Shown: positions 45,064 to 55,124, counted from the first letter of the stretch. The stretch: DNA of 64,000 nucleotides from an uncultured Eubacterium sp. (GCA_934322085.1 CAKRGF010000005.1:28148-92147), one strand, 5' to 3'. Made by a program: numbers and translations. The notes: generated by a model from the letters alone, not told the origin.

Positions 45064-46534
45064 TATCCTTTTTTGAAATCAAGCCACACTGATAAAAATA
45101 GAGTAAGGCAGCAAAGAGCACGGGAATTAGCGATAAATATGCTAAATAAGAGTGATTTGTCAGATTTATCAGGAAACGGCAGAATATCTTACTGATATAG
45201 AGAAGGCTCACAAGAAAGATAAACGGCCAGACAAAGTATTTTGTGACCTGAATGGTAATCTGTGTTTTCTTCATCAGGTAGATTCCATGGCACAAACAGA
45301 TGGTAATCTGGCTGCATAAAAGTCCGAACAGATAACCAAAGATTCCGTAAACAGGAGCCAGAAAAAACAGGCAGCTAATTCGTATTATAAGACCAATTAT
45401 AGTAAATACAAAAGTGATTACGGTTTTTCCGAGACCATTGATGATGCTGCCTAAAGTTGTTGTAACATATAAAAATGGACATAAAAAGGCAAGCAGTGTC
45501 AAAAGTTTTCCAGCATTTTCGCTATGAAATACAAATTGTCCAAGGTCCATTCCATAATTTAAAAAGACAGCACAGGTAAGCACACCAAGCAGCAGGGAAT
45601 AACGGACTGTAACAGAAGTTGTCTGTCGTACATGGTGGTTATCTTTTTGACCGCTTGCTCTGGATATGGCAGGCAGTAAAAGAACAGAAAGCGAGTTTGT
45701 AATTGTTCCCGGAAAAAGAATAAATGGCAGCACAACACCTGTCAAAATTCCATAAATTGCCAGTGCATCTTCTAAAGAAGAACCTGCTCTACATAAAATC
45801 GGCGGAATGAAAACCGATTCTACACTGCCAAGAAGTGCAATAATTAATTTTGTGCCGGTGAGCGGCAGTGCCATACGGATTACATTACCAAACTGAGCTT
45901 TTTGACAAAACAAATGCGTAAGAGAAGATTCTTTTATCAAATGATACATGTTATAAAAATTACTTGCCAGTTCGCCAATAACAAGTCCCGCTACGGATAA
46001 AATGAGAGATGAAACTGGAAGTAAATCGTAAAAGCAGAGAGAGACAACAAAAATAACTCTCACTAACTGCTCAATAATCTGTGTAACCGCCGGGATTGTG
46101 GCATTATTTTTTCCATAAAAATATCCATTAATTGTTGATGTAACACCACAAAAGGGAAAGATAAACGCCAAAACAAAAAGTAATGGTGCCGTTTTGTCTG
46201 CACCTAAAAAAGAATGTGCAATTACTGTACGGAAGGAAAAAAGACTAATCGACAGAATGACTGCCAGACAAAAGGAAAGTGTGATACCAGCTTTTATAAT
46301 TTGTCCATGATTTTTTTCGGGCTGATGCGATATTAACTGTGAAACGGCTGTCTGGATGCCGGCAGCATAAATCGTAAAACAAATGGAATAGACCGGGAAA
46401 ATTAATTGATAAATTCCTAAATTTACTTCACCTAATTCGCCAGCAAGAAAAATCCGATAGCAAAAGCCAATGACTCTTGTGACAAATCCGGCAATGGTTA
46501 AAATCATTGTTCCCTTTAATAATTGGTCTTTCAC
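45047..46534 (-). CDS. Polysaccharide/lipid flippase (SpoVB/MATE-like, MOP superfamily)
   Basis: A 495-residue membrane protein with about 14 hydrophobic segments. The N-terminus KGTMILTIAGFVTRVIGFCYRIFLAGELGEVNLGIYQLI is the usual start of SpoVB- and MurJ-like flippases, which move lipid-linked wall or polysaccharide precursors outward. It starts at GTG 46534 with a weak site. In Firmicutes this type is often linked to spore cortex or wall synthesis; which substrate is moved is unknown. It converges on ligA with a 17-base overlap. Confidence 0.85.
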   Translation of the reverse strand: MKDQLLKGTMILTIAGFVTRVIGFCYRIFLAGELGEVNLGIYQLIFPVYSICFTIYAAGIQTAVSQLISHQPEKNHGQIIKAGITLSFCLAVILSISLFSFRTVIAHSFLGADKTAPLLFVLAFIFPFCGVTSTINGYFYGKNNATIPAVTQIIEQLVRVIFVVSLCFYDLLPVSSLILSVAGLVIGELASNFYNMYHLIKESSLTHLFCQKAQFGNVIRMALPLTGTKLIIALLGSVESVFIPPILCRAGSSLEDALAIYGILTGVVLPFILFPGTITNSLSVLLLPAISRASGQKDNHHVRQTTSVTVRYSLLLGVLTCAVFLNYGMDLGQFVFHSENAGKLLTLLAFLCPFLYVTTTLGSIINGLGKTVITFVFTIIGLIIRISCLFFLAPVYGIFGYLFGLLCSQITICLCHGIYLMKKTQITIQVTKYFVWPFIFLVSLLYISKIFCRFLINLTNHSYLAYLSLIPVLFAALLYFYQCGLISKKDIKLFR

Positions 46535-46586
46535 TGTACACCTGCACTCTTTTTTAGTAATATATGTATCAAATCATGAAAAAATG

Positions 46587-46615
46587 TTGTTAAATTCGTC
46601 ATTTTATAGTATGAT
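46587..46615 (+). promoter_or_regulatory. Predicted promoter of the 672-residue membrane protein gene
   Basis: TTGTTA, a 17-base spacer and TATGAT, 36 bases before the GTG start at 46652. Confidence 0.55.
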
Positions 46616-46651
46616 AAATACGAATGTTTATGTACAAAAGGAGAGATACCT

Positions 46652-48670
46652 GTGTTATTAAAAAGAAATGTTTTACGAATTGTGTGTGCCATTTTATATT
46701 TACCGGTCGCACTTTTTAGCATGTTTGAGATTATAAATTTGGTTATTACCAATTCTCAAAATAAATATTTCCTAGTGGGGGGCGTTGTTTTTGGATTACT
46801 GCTTTTTCTGTTAGCTGCTTATTTTATAAAACAACATCAGTGGCTGACAATTTTTGAGAATAATAGTTTTATTAGTATTTTAATAGAACTGTTTATTGTG
46901 ATACTTGTCAGTATAGGACTTTTACTGTGGCAGAAATCTATTTATGGATGGAATCCAGCTGCCGCTTCTTTCGTACTAACCCTATGTATTTATGCAATTG
47001 GCCGTCTCTGCAGTGGACGGATTTGCGGAATTATTAGTTTTATAAGTAGTATATATCTAGTTGTTTATTTGAATCAGGCACAGTATCTTCCAAAGCAGAT
47101 GATACTGAATATGCTCAGTTTTCTAATTCCATATTTATGTTTTTTGATTTGGTTAAGAGCCTTGGGAACAGGAAAGAAAACTAGTGTTTTTTCCTGCGTT
47201 TTTGGAGCATTGTTTCTCGGTGTCATTTTCGCGTTTGCCATCCATATTAATCCACTGGTAACGGTTTTGTTTATCGGATGTTTGTTAGCTTTGTTTTTCT
47301 CCAGACAAAAGAATCCGAATTCATCCGTTTTTTCGACAGGTGCATTATGTGCTGTTTATTTTCTTGTGTTTACAGTGGGAATATTAGCCATATTGTTTAT
47401 CTTTGAAAAAACAAGTATTACAAATTTTACATTTGCAAAAGATGTGGCACTTCCTTTGGATGGAAGCCGTGCTATGATAGATTATATTCTTTTAAAATAT
47501 GCAAAACCATTATTTTACTTTTTTGCACCATTTTCAAGTGGTATATTTGTGCTGCTTTTCTTTGCTTTTGCAGTTTTGGCCGGCTATTATGCCATTCGAA
47601 ATCGTTTTTCTTTCATTGGTCCGGTTCTTATTACATTTTTCGCTTCTGTATGTTACTATATTTTGTGTTCCGAACACACAAATATTTTTTACTGCATTAC
47701 GTGTTTTCTGCCAATTTTAACAGGTTATGGATTCAGCAGTGTCCTTTTGCCAGAGGAAATTTTGCCGGAAACAGAAAAACTTGAATCGGAAAAATTAGAA
47801 ACGGAAATTTTGGATATTGCAGCAAAAAATGAAGAACCAAAATCTGAAGAACTAAAACTTGAAGAAGAACTAGCACTAGAACCGACACAAAAAGAAGTGA
47901 CATCATATAAAGAAGAGAAAGAAAAAGATAATCTTATCTTGAAAACATTAGGAAAAACCAAAGACGAAATTCCGGAATGGACGATGCCGGAAGAATTTAT
48001 AGAAAAACAGATAGAAATTGAAAAAGAGACTGTGCCTGAATTGGAAATGGAATCTGTTTTAGAACTTGATTCCGAGCCGGAAGATATGGGGAATCTTGAA
48101 ATTGTAGAAAAAGAAACGCCTTCTGATGTGCTGGTTGACAACTCTTATTTACCAGCTCAGACAGAAGAAGAGCAGCTTAATCATTTACTGGATCGTCTGG
48201 ATATAGCGGAACCGATTAAACGTATGAACGAGAGTGCTCAGGAAGATATGGCGGATGTAATTGAGCGCGATGAAGAAAAGGTAGAATTATCTGAAGCACT
48301 GCCTCTTAAACCATCCAAAAGCACCCTGCCAAAATATCAGAAACCAAAATTTGATTTTGATATTCAGCCGGTTAGTATTCCTTTGGATGACCAGTATTCG
48401 AATATCAGTGAGTATGATGAAGTTCCAACAATTCATGATTTAGAAAATCAGTGGAAGGATGATTCCAAACCAATTATTGAAACAGTTGCTACAAGCATGG
48501 AGGAAGCACCGGAAACATTCAATACATTGGAAACATCAGATACACCGGATACTGTTGATTTTACCGTTCCGAAAGAAGATATCGAGACGGAACAGGAAGT
48601 CCACAGTGAGGAAATTGTACGAAAAAACGGAATTGGTAAGCGTTCCTATCATAAAATTACCATACGCTAA
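46652..48670 (+). CDS. Unrecognised multi-pass membrane protein with acidic tail
   Basis: I do not recognise this 672-residue protein. Residues 1-370 hold about ten hydrophobic segments. The rest (about 300 residues) is cytoplasmic by its charge: rich in Glu with repeated KLESEKLETE-like stretches, then a low-complexity region with DYSNISEYDE and DLENQWKDDSK, ending basic (GKRSYHKITIR). It starts at GTG with AAAGGAGAG six bases before. It stands alone between the flippase (divergent) and the cysteine desulfurase. A scaffold or polymer-export role is possible but nothing shows it. Confidence 0.6.
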   Translation: MLLKRNVLRIVCAILYLPVALFSMFEIINLVITNSQNKYFLVGGVVFGLLLFLLAAYFIKQHQWLTIFENNSFISILIELFIVILVSIGLLLWQKSIYGWNPAAASFVLTLCIYAIGRLCSGRICGIISFISSIYLVVYLNQAQYLPKQMILNMLSFLIPYLCFLIWLRALGTGKKTSVFSCVFGALFLGVIFAFAIHINPLVTVLFIGCLLALFFSRQKNPNSSVFSTGALCAVYFLVFTVGILAILFIFEKTSITNFTFAKDVALPLDGSRAMIDYILLKYAKPLFYFFAPFSSGIFVLLFFAFAVLAGYYAIRNRFSFIGPVLITFFASVCYYILCSEHTNIFYCITCFLPILTGYGFSSVLLPEEILPETEKLESEKLETEILDIAAKNEEPKSEELKLEEELALEPTQKEVTSYKEEKEKDNLILKTLGKTKDEIPEWTMPEEFIEKQIEIEKETVPELEMESVLELDSEPEDMGNLEIVEKETPSDVLVDNSYLPAQTEEEQLNHLLDRLDIAEPIKRMNESAQEDMADVIERDEEKVELSEALPLKPSKSTLPKYQKPKFDFDIQPVSIPLDDQYSNISEYDEVPTIHDLENQWKDDSKPIIETVATSMEEAPETFNTLETSDTPDTVDFTVPKEDIETEQEVHSEEIVRKNGIGKRSYHKITIR

Positions 48671-48740
48671 TGTAATTTGTCACAATCTGTCGAATAATGC
48701 ATAAGATATAGTGATAGATACAAGAGAGAGGGTATGAGGT

Positions 48741-49934
48741 ATGAGTCAGACGATTTACTTGGATAACGCCGCCACCACGCCTCTTTCAGAACAAGTGTTA
48801 GAAGAAATGATGCCTTATTTAAAGGATTCCTACGGAAATCCATCCAGTGTATATGATTTAGGTGTCGCTAATAAGTCTGCATTATTAACGGCACGAAAGC
48901 GAATTGCCAAAACGCTTAATTGTGCCAAGCCGCAAAACATCTATTTTACCTCGGGTGGAACGGAATCGGATAACTGGGCAATCATCGGCACTGCCGAGCA
49001 GTGTAAAAAGAACGGAAATCATATTATTACTTCAAAAATAGAACATCATGCCGTATTAAATACATGTGCCTATTTGGAAGAAAGAGGTTTTGAAATTACC
49101 TATTTAGATGTGGATGAACAGGGGTTTATAAAACCGGAGAAATTGCTGCAGACATTGCGAAAAGATACCATTTTAGTATCCATTATGACTGCAAATAATG
49201 AGATTGGCACAATTCAGGCAATTCCTGAGCTTGCATCACTTGTAAAAGCAAACAGCAGGGCTGTTTTTCATACTGATGCCGTTCAGGCATATGGACAGAT
49301 TCCGATTGACATCACAAAAATGAATGTAGATTTATTAAGTGCCAGTGCGCACAAATTTTATGGTCCAAAAGGTGCCGGATTTTTGTATATACGGGAAGGA
49401 GTGAATTTACCTTCCTTCCATCACGGTGGAAAACAGGAGAGAGGACTCCGTGCCGGTACAGAAAATGTTCCTGCACTTGTTGGTATGGGAAAAGCGGCTC
49501 AATTGGCAAACGAAATCTTAACGGAGAAATCAAATACGATGTCTCAATTACGTGATTACATGATTCATCGAATCGAACAGGAAATTCCCTATTGTCATTT
49601 GAATGGCTCAAGAAGAAAACGCCTTCCTAATAACATTAATATAAGTTTTTCTTTTGTCGATGGAGAAACGATTGTTATTTTGTTAGATATGGAAGGAGTT
49701 TGCGCCTCTGCCGGCTCCGCCTGCAATGCGGGTCAATCCGTCACCTCTCATGTAATTGAAGCAATTGGACTAACCGGCAGTTTGGCAAGAGGAACCGTCC
49801 GTTTTACCCTTTCCTCCCATACAACAAAGGAAGAAATTGATAAAACAGTAGATATACTAAAAGAGATAATTGAAAAAAACAGAAATTTAAATCCCAAATA
49901 TCATGTTTTTCTCAAAAATAATAAAAGGCATTAA
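48741..49934 (+). CDS. Cysteine desulfurase (NifS/IscS family)
   Basis: PLP enzyme that takes sulfur from cysteine as a persulfide for Fe-S clusters or tRNA thiolation. At 397 residues: N-terminal YLDNAATTPL, PLP Lys K205 in SASAHKFYGPKGAG, and the persulfide Cys C328 in SAGSACNAGQ. The compact active-site loop resembles NifS/IscS. No iscU or thiI follows, so the sulfur acceptor is unknown. Its end overlaps the opposing PHP gene by 4 bases. A GAGAGGG site precedes the ATG. Confidence 0.93.
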   Translation: MSQTIYLDNAATTPLSEQVLEEMMPYLKDSYGNPSSVYDLGVANKSALLTARKRIAKTLNCAKPQNIYFTSGGTESDNWAIIGTAEQCKKNGNHIITSKIEHHAVLNTCAYLEERGFEITYLDVDEQGFIKPEKLLQTLRKDTILVSIMTANNEIGTIQAIPELASLVKANSRAVFHTDAVQAYGQIPIDITKMNVDLLSASAHKFYGPKGAGFLYIREGVNLPSFHHGGKQERGLRAGTENVPALVGMGKAAQLANEILTEKSNTMSQLRDYMIHRIEQEIPYCHLNGSRRKRLPNNINISFSFVDGETIVILLDMEGVCASAGSACNAGQSVTSHVIEAIGLTGSLARGTVRFTLSSHTTKEEIDKTVDILKEIIEKNRNLNPKYHVFLKNNKRH

Positions 49935-50755
49935 ATATCATAAAATACCGGAGTCCGTTTTTGAAACACTGTATACTGACGGATTCCGTATTTTTTTAAT
50001 AGGGCTGCCACTTCATCGAAATGAAACGCCAAAAATTCGGGAGAATGAGCATCTGAACCAATCGTTACCATTTCCCCGCCAAGTGCTAAGTACCATTCAA
50101 TAATTTTCTCATGTGGATTTTGACGGGAAAGAGGTGTCTTAAATCCGGAAGTGTTAATTTCAAGCGCAAGGTCTTTTTGAATCAGCACCTGCAAAATGGC
50201 TTCTATAATTTCCCTAAATTGCACTGGCTCGTATTTGTAACCTGCCGGTGCATAACGGACGATATAATCCAGATGTCCCAAAGAATCCATTTCATGAAAT
50301 GTTGTTATATTATCATAAATCTTTTCAAAATACGTCAAAATGCACTCGGTTGGTTCTTGATTTTCCCAAAAAGAGGGATAGTATGGGTCTTTTCCGTCAA
50401 CCAAATGAAGTGAGCCAATAATATAATCAAACTCCTTATTTTGGCATAAGGCTTTATTTTTATCCACTACATCAGAAAGAAGCTGCAAACCGCACTCCAC
50501 ACCAGTATAAACAGAGAGTGGTGCCGTCTTTTGCAGTGTATGAATCCGCTTAAAATAATCATCCAAATCAAAGCAGAATGGAATCCCGTCAACCGGATGT
50601 TCCAGCGCAGATTCCGGAAAATTGTAATCCATATGGTCGGTAATGCAGATTCCCTCTAAGCCTTTTTTGTAAGAAGTTAAAATCTGCTCTTTCATATCTG
50701 TTTCGCTGTCTGTTGAAAATGACGTATGAATGTGTGTGTCCATTTTAACTGCCAT
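49931..50755 (-). CDS. PHP-domain histidinol-phosphatase
   Basis: A 274-residue metal-dependent phosphatase of the PHP class, the HisK type of histidinol-phosphatase in Firmicutes. Metal ligands: DTHIHTSFSTDS near the N-terminus, CITDHMDYN, GVECG, IIGSLHLVDG, and the C-terminal TIGSDAHSP. It would complete the histidine pathway with hisG and hisD at 33-35 kb, but related PHP enzymes act on other phosphates. It overlaps the end of rqcH by one base, so the two are co-transcribed. Confidence 0.87.
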   Translation of the reverse strand: MAVKMDTHIHTSFSTDSETDMKEQILTSYKKGLEGICITDHMDYNFPESALEHPVDGIPFCFDLDDYFKRIHTLQKTAPLSVYTGVECGLQLLSDVVDKNKALCQNKEFDYIIGSLHLVDGKDPYYPSFWENQEPTECILTYFEKIYDNITTFHEMDSLGHLDYIVRYAPAGYKYEPVQFREIIEAILQVLIQKDLALEINTSGFKTPLSRQNPHEKIIEWYLALGGEMVTIGSDAHSPEFLAFHFDEVAALLKKYGIRQYTVFQKRTPVFYDI

Positions 50756-52533
50756 TATATATAACTCCTTTCAAGAAATACAGAATCTTCGGCATTTACG
50801 CACTGGATTTCCTCAATATGGGAGGATGCCATTAAGGAATAATTGGTATAGTATACAACAAATCCAGGCTTTCCTCCATTTGGTTTTTTTACATTTTTCT
50901 TCTGTGTGTAGTCAATTTCCACCTTGTCTGCCCCTTTTCCCTTGGAGAAATAGGCAGCTAAACTTCCCGCTTCTTCAAACGTTTTAATCGGCGGTTCTTC
51001 GCCCTTTGTTTTCACAATCACATGAGAACCGGGCATGTTTTTAGCATGAAACCACCAATCATTTCCCGTTGCCATCTTAAAGGTCAACTCATCATTTTGG
51101 TAGTTGTTTTTCCCAACAAAAATATCATAGCCGTCACTGGAAATAAAATGGAGTGGTTTACTCTTTTTTTGCGGTTTCCCTTTTTTGCCTGACCGCTTTT
51201 CTTTCATGTATCCAAAATCACTTAATTCCTGTCTTATAACTACTAAATCTTCCTCTTTTCGTGCAATATCAAGTTCTGTCATAATGGATTCAAGATGTGT
51301 AATGGTTTCCTCTGTTTCTTCCTGCTGCTCTTTGACGGCTTCCTCGGTACGTTTTAATTTGTTGTAACGGGCAAAATACTTATTTGCATTTTCAATCGCC
51401 GTCATCGTCTCATCAACCGGAATCGTTATTTCCTGATTGTCATAATAATTAACACAGGTTAATGAGGTATCCGTCTCGGAGAGCTGATAACCATATGTTG
51501 TCAGTAATTCACCATATACTTTATATTTTTCTTTTCCATCTGTTTTTTTCAATTGCTTATACTGCATATCACGTTTTTTATAATTCCGCTCCAAAATATT
51601 AGTAACAGATTTACGCAAATCAATCGATTTTTGTCTGATGCGCTCAAGCGTATCCTTTTCCCCGTAAAAGGTTTCTACCACTTCGGACATCGATTCGTAT
51701 GTTTTGCAGGTGCAGTCTGTATACATTGCAAATGAGAAAGCACCAAAATCAATCGGTTTTGCCCCTCGAAAAACAATGCAGGGAGAAAAATCTCTTTCTT
51801 TTGTTTGCTGCATCAGGCTGCGAAACTGTTCCATCAACGCCGATTTATCATTTCCGTTTAGGGAAGCAGTCGATGCGTCTCCATCGAGGTGGCTTCTATA
51901 AGCAAGTTCGTGGGAAAGAGAAGAGCTGAATCCGGATAGGGAGCCATATAACATTTTCGCAATCGAAACCGGTTTTACAAAAAGTGTCTCATTCCAGTCA
52001 TTTGTAGTAACTTCATACGGATTCATTTTATGTTTGGTATTTGGTATAAAATAATCAAGCCCCGGCAATACCTGTCTGACAGAACTGGTTAATCCATTAA
52101 TATGTTTAATACTGTCAACAATTGTATTTTTTTCATCGACTAAAATAATATTGCTGTGTTTTCCCATAATCTCGACCATCAGTGATTTTTGAACAACATC
52201 CCCTAATTCATTCAGGTTTTCTAACTGAATTTTAATAACGCGCTCCAATCCGACCTGCTCAAATGCCAGAATTTTGGCTCCACCTAAATGTTTTCTTAAC
52301 AACATACAAAATCCAGGCGCTGTAAATGGTGAAGGTTTTGGTGAATTTGTCAAATGAATCAGCGGGAGAGAAGGACTCGCTGAAATCTGCAATTTATACT
52401 GTGTTTTATTATTTTTTATGGAAAGCAGAAGTTCGTCTGCCTCCGGCTGTGCAATTTTTTGTATGTGGCCGCCGGTTAATTTAGCGTCCATTTCGCTGAC
52501 TAAGGCAGCAATTGTAAAACCATCAAATGCCAT
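50755..52533 (-). CDS. rqcH: Ribosome quality control protein RqcH (NFACT / Rqc2 homologue)
   Basis: Binds split 50S subunits carrying stalled chains and adds C-terminal alanine tails that mark them for ClpXP. The 592-residue protein has NFACT-N (MAFDGFTIAALVSEM, HIQKIAQP), a long helical middle (about residues 260-430) and NFACT-R with DIFVGKNNYQNDELTF and WWFHAKNMPGSHVIV. Older databases call it a fibronectin-binding protein. It is transcribed divergently from yicC. AAAGGATG precedes the ATG. Confidence 0.93.
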   Translation of the reverse strand: MAFDGFTIAALVSEMDAKLTGGHIQKIAQPEADELLLSIKNNKTQYKLQISASPSLPLIHLTNSPKPSPFTAPGFCMLLRKHLGGAKILAFEQVGLERVIKIQLENLNELGDVVQKSLMVEIMGKHSNIILVDEKNTIVDSIKHINGLTSSVRQVLPGLDYFIPNTKHKMNPYEVTTNDWNETLFVKPVSIAKMLYGSLSGFSSSLSHELAYRSHLDGDASTASLNGNDKSALMEQFRSLMQQTKERDFSPCIVFRGAKPIDFGAFSFAMYTDCTCKTYESMSEVVETFYGEKDTLERIRQKSIDLRKSVTNILERNYKKRDMQYKQLKKTDGKEKYKVYGELLTTYGYQLSETDTSLTCVNYYDNQEITIPVDETMTAIENANKYFARYNKLKRTEEAVKEQQEETEETITHLESIMTELDIARKEEDLVVIRQELSDFGYMKEKRSGKKGKPQKKSKPLHFISSDGYDIFVGKNNYQNDELTFKMATGNDWWFHAKNMPGSHVIVKTKGEEPPIKTFEEAGSLAAYFSKGKGADKVEIDYTQKKNVKKPNGGKPGFVVYYTNYSLMASSHIEEIQCVNAEDSVFLERSYI

Positions 52534-52598
52534 GTGTATTCATCCTTTCTTTTCATCTTTTTTTATTATACAATATTTCTGGAAAGAGGGCAACAAAC

Positions 52599-52627
52599 TT
52601 GACTTATCGACTGCGATGCTCTATAAT
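52599..52627 (+). promoter_or_regulatory. Predicted promoter of the yicC-remA-gmk unit
   Basis: TTGACT, a 17-base spacer and a perfect TATAAT, 31 bases before yicC. Confidence 0.8.
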
Positions 52628-52658
52628 AATACAGATTGGATAAAAAAGGAGGCTTATC

Positions 52659-53537
52659 ATGATTCAGAGCATGACGGGATTTGGCCGCGGTGAGGCAGCC
52701 AATGAAAAATACAAGGTTACCATCGAAATGAAGTCGGTGAATCACCGCTATCTGGATTTGTCGGTTCGTCTTCCAAGAAAATTAAATTTTTATGAGCCTG
52801 CCATTCGAAATCAGGTGAAAGAGTTTGCAAAAAGAGGAAAAATCGATATTTTCGTTTCCATGGAACAATTGCAGGAAAACGCTGAATCGATTCAGTATAA
52901 TCCTCAAATTGCAGCTGCTTATTTAAGCGGCATTTCCCAGATGGCAGATGAATTTTCGATTGACGGAACGATTCAGGCTTATCAATTGGCACGATTTCCG
53001 GATGTTTTTACAAAAGCAGAAGAGGATGACAACGAAGAAGAATGGATTCCGATTGTGACACAGGCATTACGCGATGCCGGTAAAAAATTTGCGGAAAGCC
53101 GACGCATCGAGGGAGAAAAATTAGCAAAAGATTTATCTGAAAAACTGGATCATATTTCTAATTTAGTAGATAAAATAGAAGTGCGCTCTCCTCAGATTGT
53201 AGAAGAATACCGAAAGAAAATTACCGAGAAAGTCGAACAGCTTCTTGGTGATACACAAATTGATGAAAATCTTTTGGCAACAGAAATTGTTATGTTTAGT
53301 GATAAAATTTGTGTCGATGAGGAAATGGTTCGTCTGCGTACTCATGTTGAGCATGTAAAAGAAACCTTAGCGGCTGGAGAAAACATTGGGCGTAAACTGG
53401 ATTTCTTAATTCAGGAAATGAATCGTGAAGCAAACACAACATTATCCAAAGCAAATGATTCCGAAGTTTCCGAGTATGGGATTGATTTAAAAACCGAAAT
53501 CGAGAAAATTCGTGAACAGATTCAGAACATTGAATAG
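52659..53537 (+). CDS. yicC: YicC/YloC-family endoribonuclease
   Basis: A 292-residue protein of the YicC family, members of which act as endoribonucleases. The N-terminal MIQSMTGFGRGEAANEKY and KSVNHRYLDLSVRLPR and the C-terminal GRKLDFLIQEMNREANTTLSKAND and EIEKIREQIQNIE are nearly invariant across bacteria. The middle is an acidic coiled coil. The order yicC-remA-gmk-rpoZ is standard for Firmicutes. AAAGGAGG precedes the ATG. Confidence 0.93.
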   Translation: MIQSMTGFGRGEAANEKYKVTIEMKSVNHRYLDLSVRLPRKLNFYEPAIRNQVKEFAKRGKIDIFVSMEQLQENAESIQYNPQIAAAYLSGISQMADEFSIDGTIQAYQLARFPDVFTKAEEDDNEEEWIPIVTQALRDAGKKFAESRRIEGEKLAKDLSEKLDHISNLVDKIEVRSPQIVEEYRKKITEKVEQLLGDTQIDENLLATEIVMFSDKICVDEEMVRLRTHVEHVKETLAAGENIGRKLDFLIQEMNREANTTLSKANDSEVSEYGIDLKTEIEKIREQIQNIE

Positions 53538-53550
53538 AGAGGCGCTTACT

Positions 53551-53784
53551 ATGCAATTTATTAATATTGGTTTTGGAAATGTAGTAAACAGCGATAAAGT
53601 GTACAGTATTGTAAGTCCGGATGCCGCTCCGGTTAAGCGGTTAATCCAGCAGGCAAAAGACCAGGGGGCTGCGATTGATGCCACTTGCGGACGTAAGACA
53701 AAAGCAGTTTTAGTGTTAGATAATCAGACCATTGTATTATCCTCTTTACTGCCGGAAACCATCGCCGCAAGAATGAATCAATAA
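53551..53784 (+). CDS. remA: Extracellular matrix regulator RemA (DUF370)
   Basis: A 77-residue DNA-binding protein of the RemA family; in Bacillus subtilis it activates biofilm matrix and osmoprotection genes. The family core NIGFGNVVNSDKVYSIVSPDAAP, KDQGAAIDATCGRKTKAVLVLDN and VVLSSLLPETIAARM-like end are present. The start at 53551 removes 13 codons of an upstream extension that has no ribosome site. Targets in this organism are unknown. Confidence 0.93.
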   Translation: MQFINIGFGNVVNSDKVYSIVSPDAAPVKRLIQQAKDQGAAIDATCGRKTKAVLVLDNQTIVLSSLLPETIAARMNQ

Positions 53785-53802
53785 ACGAAAGGAGCTTTTT
53801 CT

Positions 53803-54432
53803 ATGTCAAAGAAAGGCGTTTTAACCGTTATTTCAGGCTTTTCCGGTGCCGGAAAAGGAACCATAATGAAACAATTGATTGAAAAATATCCTTATTTTCT
53901 TTCCATATCGGCTACGACACGTAAGCCAAGAGAGGGAGAAGTAAATGGGCGTGAATACTTTTTTCATACCCGTGAGGAATTTGAACATATGATAGAACAG
54001 GATGAGCTGATTGAGTGGGCAGAATATGTGGGCAACTACTATGGCACGCCGAAGCAGGCCGTAAAGAATCAGCTTGCAGAAGGAAAAGATGTTCTTTTAG
54101 AAATTGAAATGCAGGGCGGTATGCTTGTAAAAGAACAGTTTCCGGAAGCGGTATTGATCTTTATTACACCGCCATCTTATGAGGAACTTGCTTCCCGCTT
54201 AAGAGGAAGAGGAACAGAGACCGAAGAACAGATTAACAAACGTCTTAAGCGTGCTGGTGAAGAAGTGGCATATATGAAGTCTTATGATTATCTTGTTGTA
54301 AATGACAAGTTGGAAGATGCCGTAGAATGTGTAAACCAGATTATTCAGAACGAGCACTGCCGTGTCTGTAACTGCAAAAATCTGATTGAACACATGGAAT
54401 CAGAACTAAAAAATCATTCGGAGGGAGAGTAA
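53803..54432 (+). CDS. gmk: Guanylate kinase
   Basis: Phosphorylates GMP and dGMP. At 209 residues: P-loop VISGFSGAGKGTIMKQL near residue 8, GMP-binding SATTRKPREGEVNGREYFF, and LEIEMQGGMLVKEQFP. It follows remA with an AAAGGAG site. The C-terminal extension with CRVCNCKNLIEHMESE holds three Cys, beyond the enzyme core. lepB comes next, before rpoZ. Confidence 0.96.
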   Translation: MSKKGVLTVISGFSGAGKGTIMKQLIEKYPYFLSISATTRKPREGEVNGREYFFHTREEFEHMIEQDELIEWAEYVGNYYGTPKQAVKNQLAEGKDVLLEIEMQGGMLVKEQFPEAVLIFITPPSYEELASRLRGRGTETEEQINKRLKRAGEEVAYMKSYDYLVVNDKLEDAVECVNQIIQNEHCRVCNCKNLIEHMESELKNHSEGE

Positions 54433-54439
54433 TTGCAAT

Positions 54440-55087
54440 ATGGATATGAATGAAACACAAACCTCACAGACAGAGACAATGGTTGTCGATGATTTGCGGG
54501 AAAATCGTAAGGCGGCCCGCAAGAAAAGGAATCCGCTAAGTATCATTTTTGAGATATTGTTGTATGTTTTAATTATTGTATTTTGTATTTTTGTTGTACC
54601 AACTTATATTTTGCAGCGTACAGTTGTTGATGGTAATTCAATGCAGGATACCCTGCAAAGTGGAGACAGCTTATTAGTAAATAAGTTTATATACCGGATC
54701 CATGATCCAGAGCGTTATGACATTATCGTATTTTATCCAAAGGGACGCGATGTGGATGAGTATTATGTAAAACGTATTTACGGGCTGCCTGGTGAAACTG
54801 TTTATATTGATAATAATTCCATTTATATTAATGGCAAAAAGATTGATGACCCATATGCAAAAGATGCCATGGATGATAGTCAGATTGAACTGGGAACAAA
54901 AGAGAAACCATATACCTTAAAATCAGATGAGTACTATGTTTTAGGGGATCATCGTTCCGTAAGTCTGGACAGCCGCAGTATTCCGCAGGGCGAAGATCCG
55001 GATGCACCAGGACCAGTTAAACGCAAAAACATTGCTGGAAAAGTATTTTTACGGATCTGGCCATTGAATCAGTTTGGAAAACCATGA
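54440..55087 (+). CDS. lepB: Signal peptidase I
   Basis: Cleaves signal peptides of exported proteins at the outer face of the membrane. The 215-residue protein has a cytoplasmic start, one membrane segment at about residues 34-57, the nucleophile S67 in DGNSMQDTL, the general-base K111 in YYVKRIYGLPGE, and GDHRSVSLDSR. It is complete, unlike the Arg-bearing copy at 36.0 kb. It lies between gmk and rpoZ, breaking the usual gmk-rpoZ adjacency. The ribosome site GGGAGAG is rather far from the ATG. Confidence 0.94.
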   Translation: MDMNETQTSQTETMVVDDLRENRKAARKKRNPLSIIFEILLYVLIIVFCIFVVPTYILQRTVVDGNSMQDTLQSGDSLLVNKFIYRIHDPERYDIIVFYPKGRDVDEYYVKRIYGLPGETVYIDNNSIYINGKKIDDPYAKDAMDDSQIELGTKEKPYTLKSDEYYVLGDHRSVSLDSRSIPQGEDPDAPGPVKRKNIAGKVFLRIWPLNQFGKP

Positions 55088-55124
55088 TATAATAGTAATT
55101 GTTAAATTGAAAGGAGAAATTATT

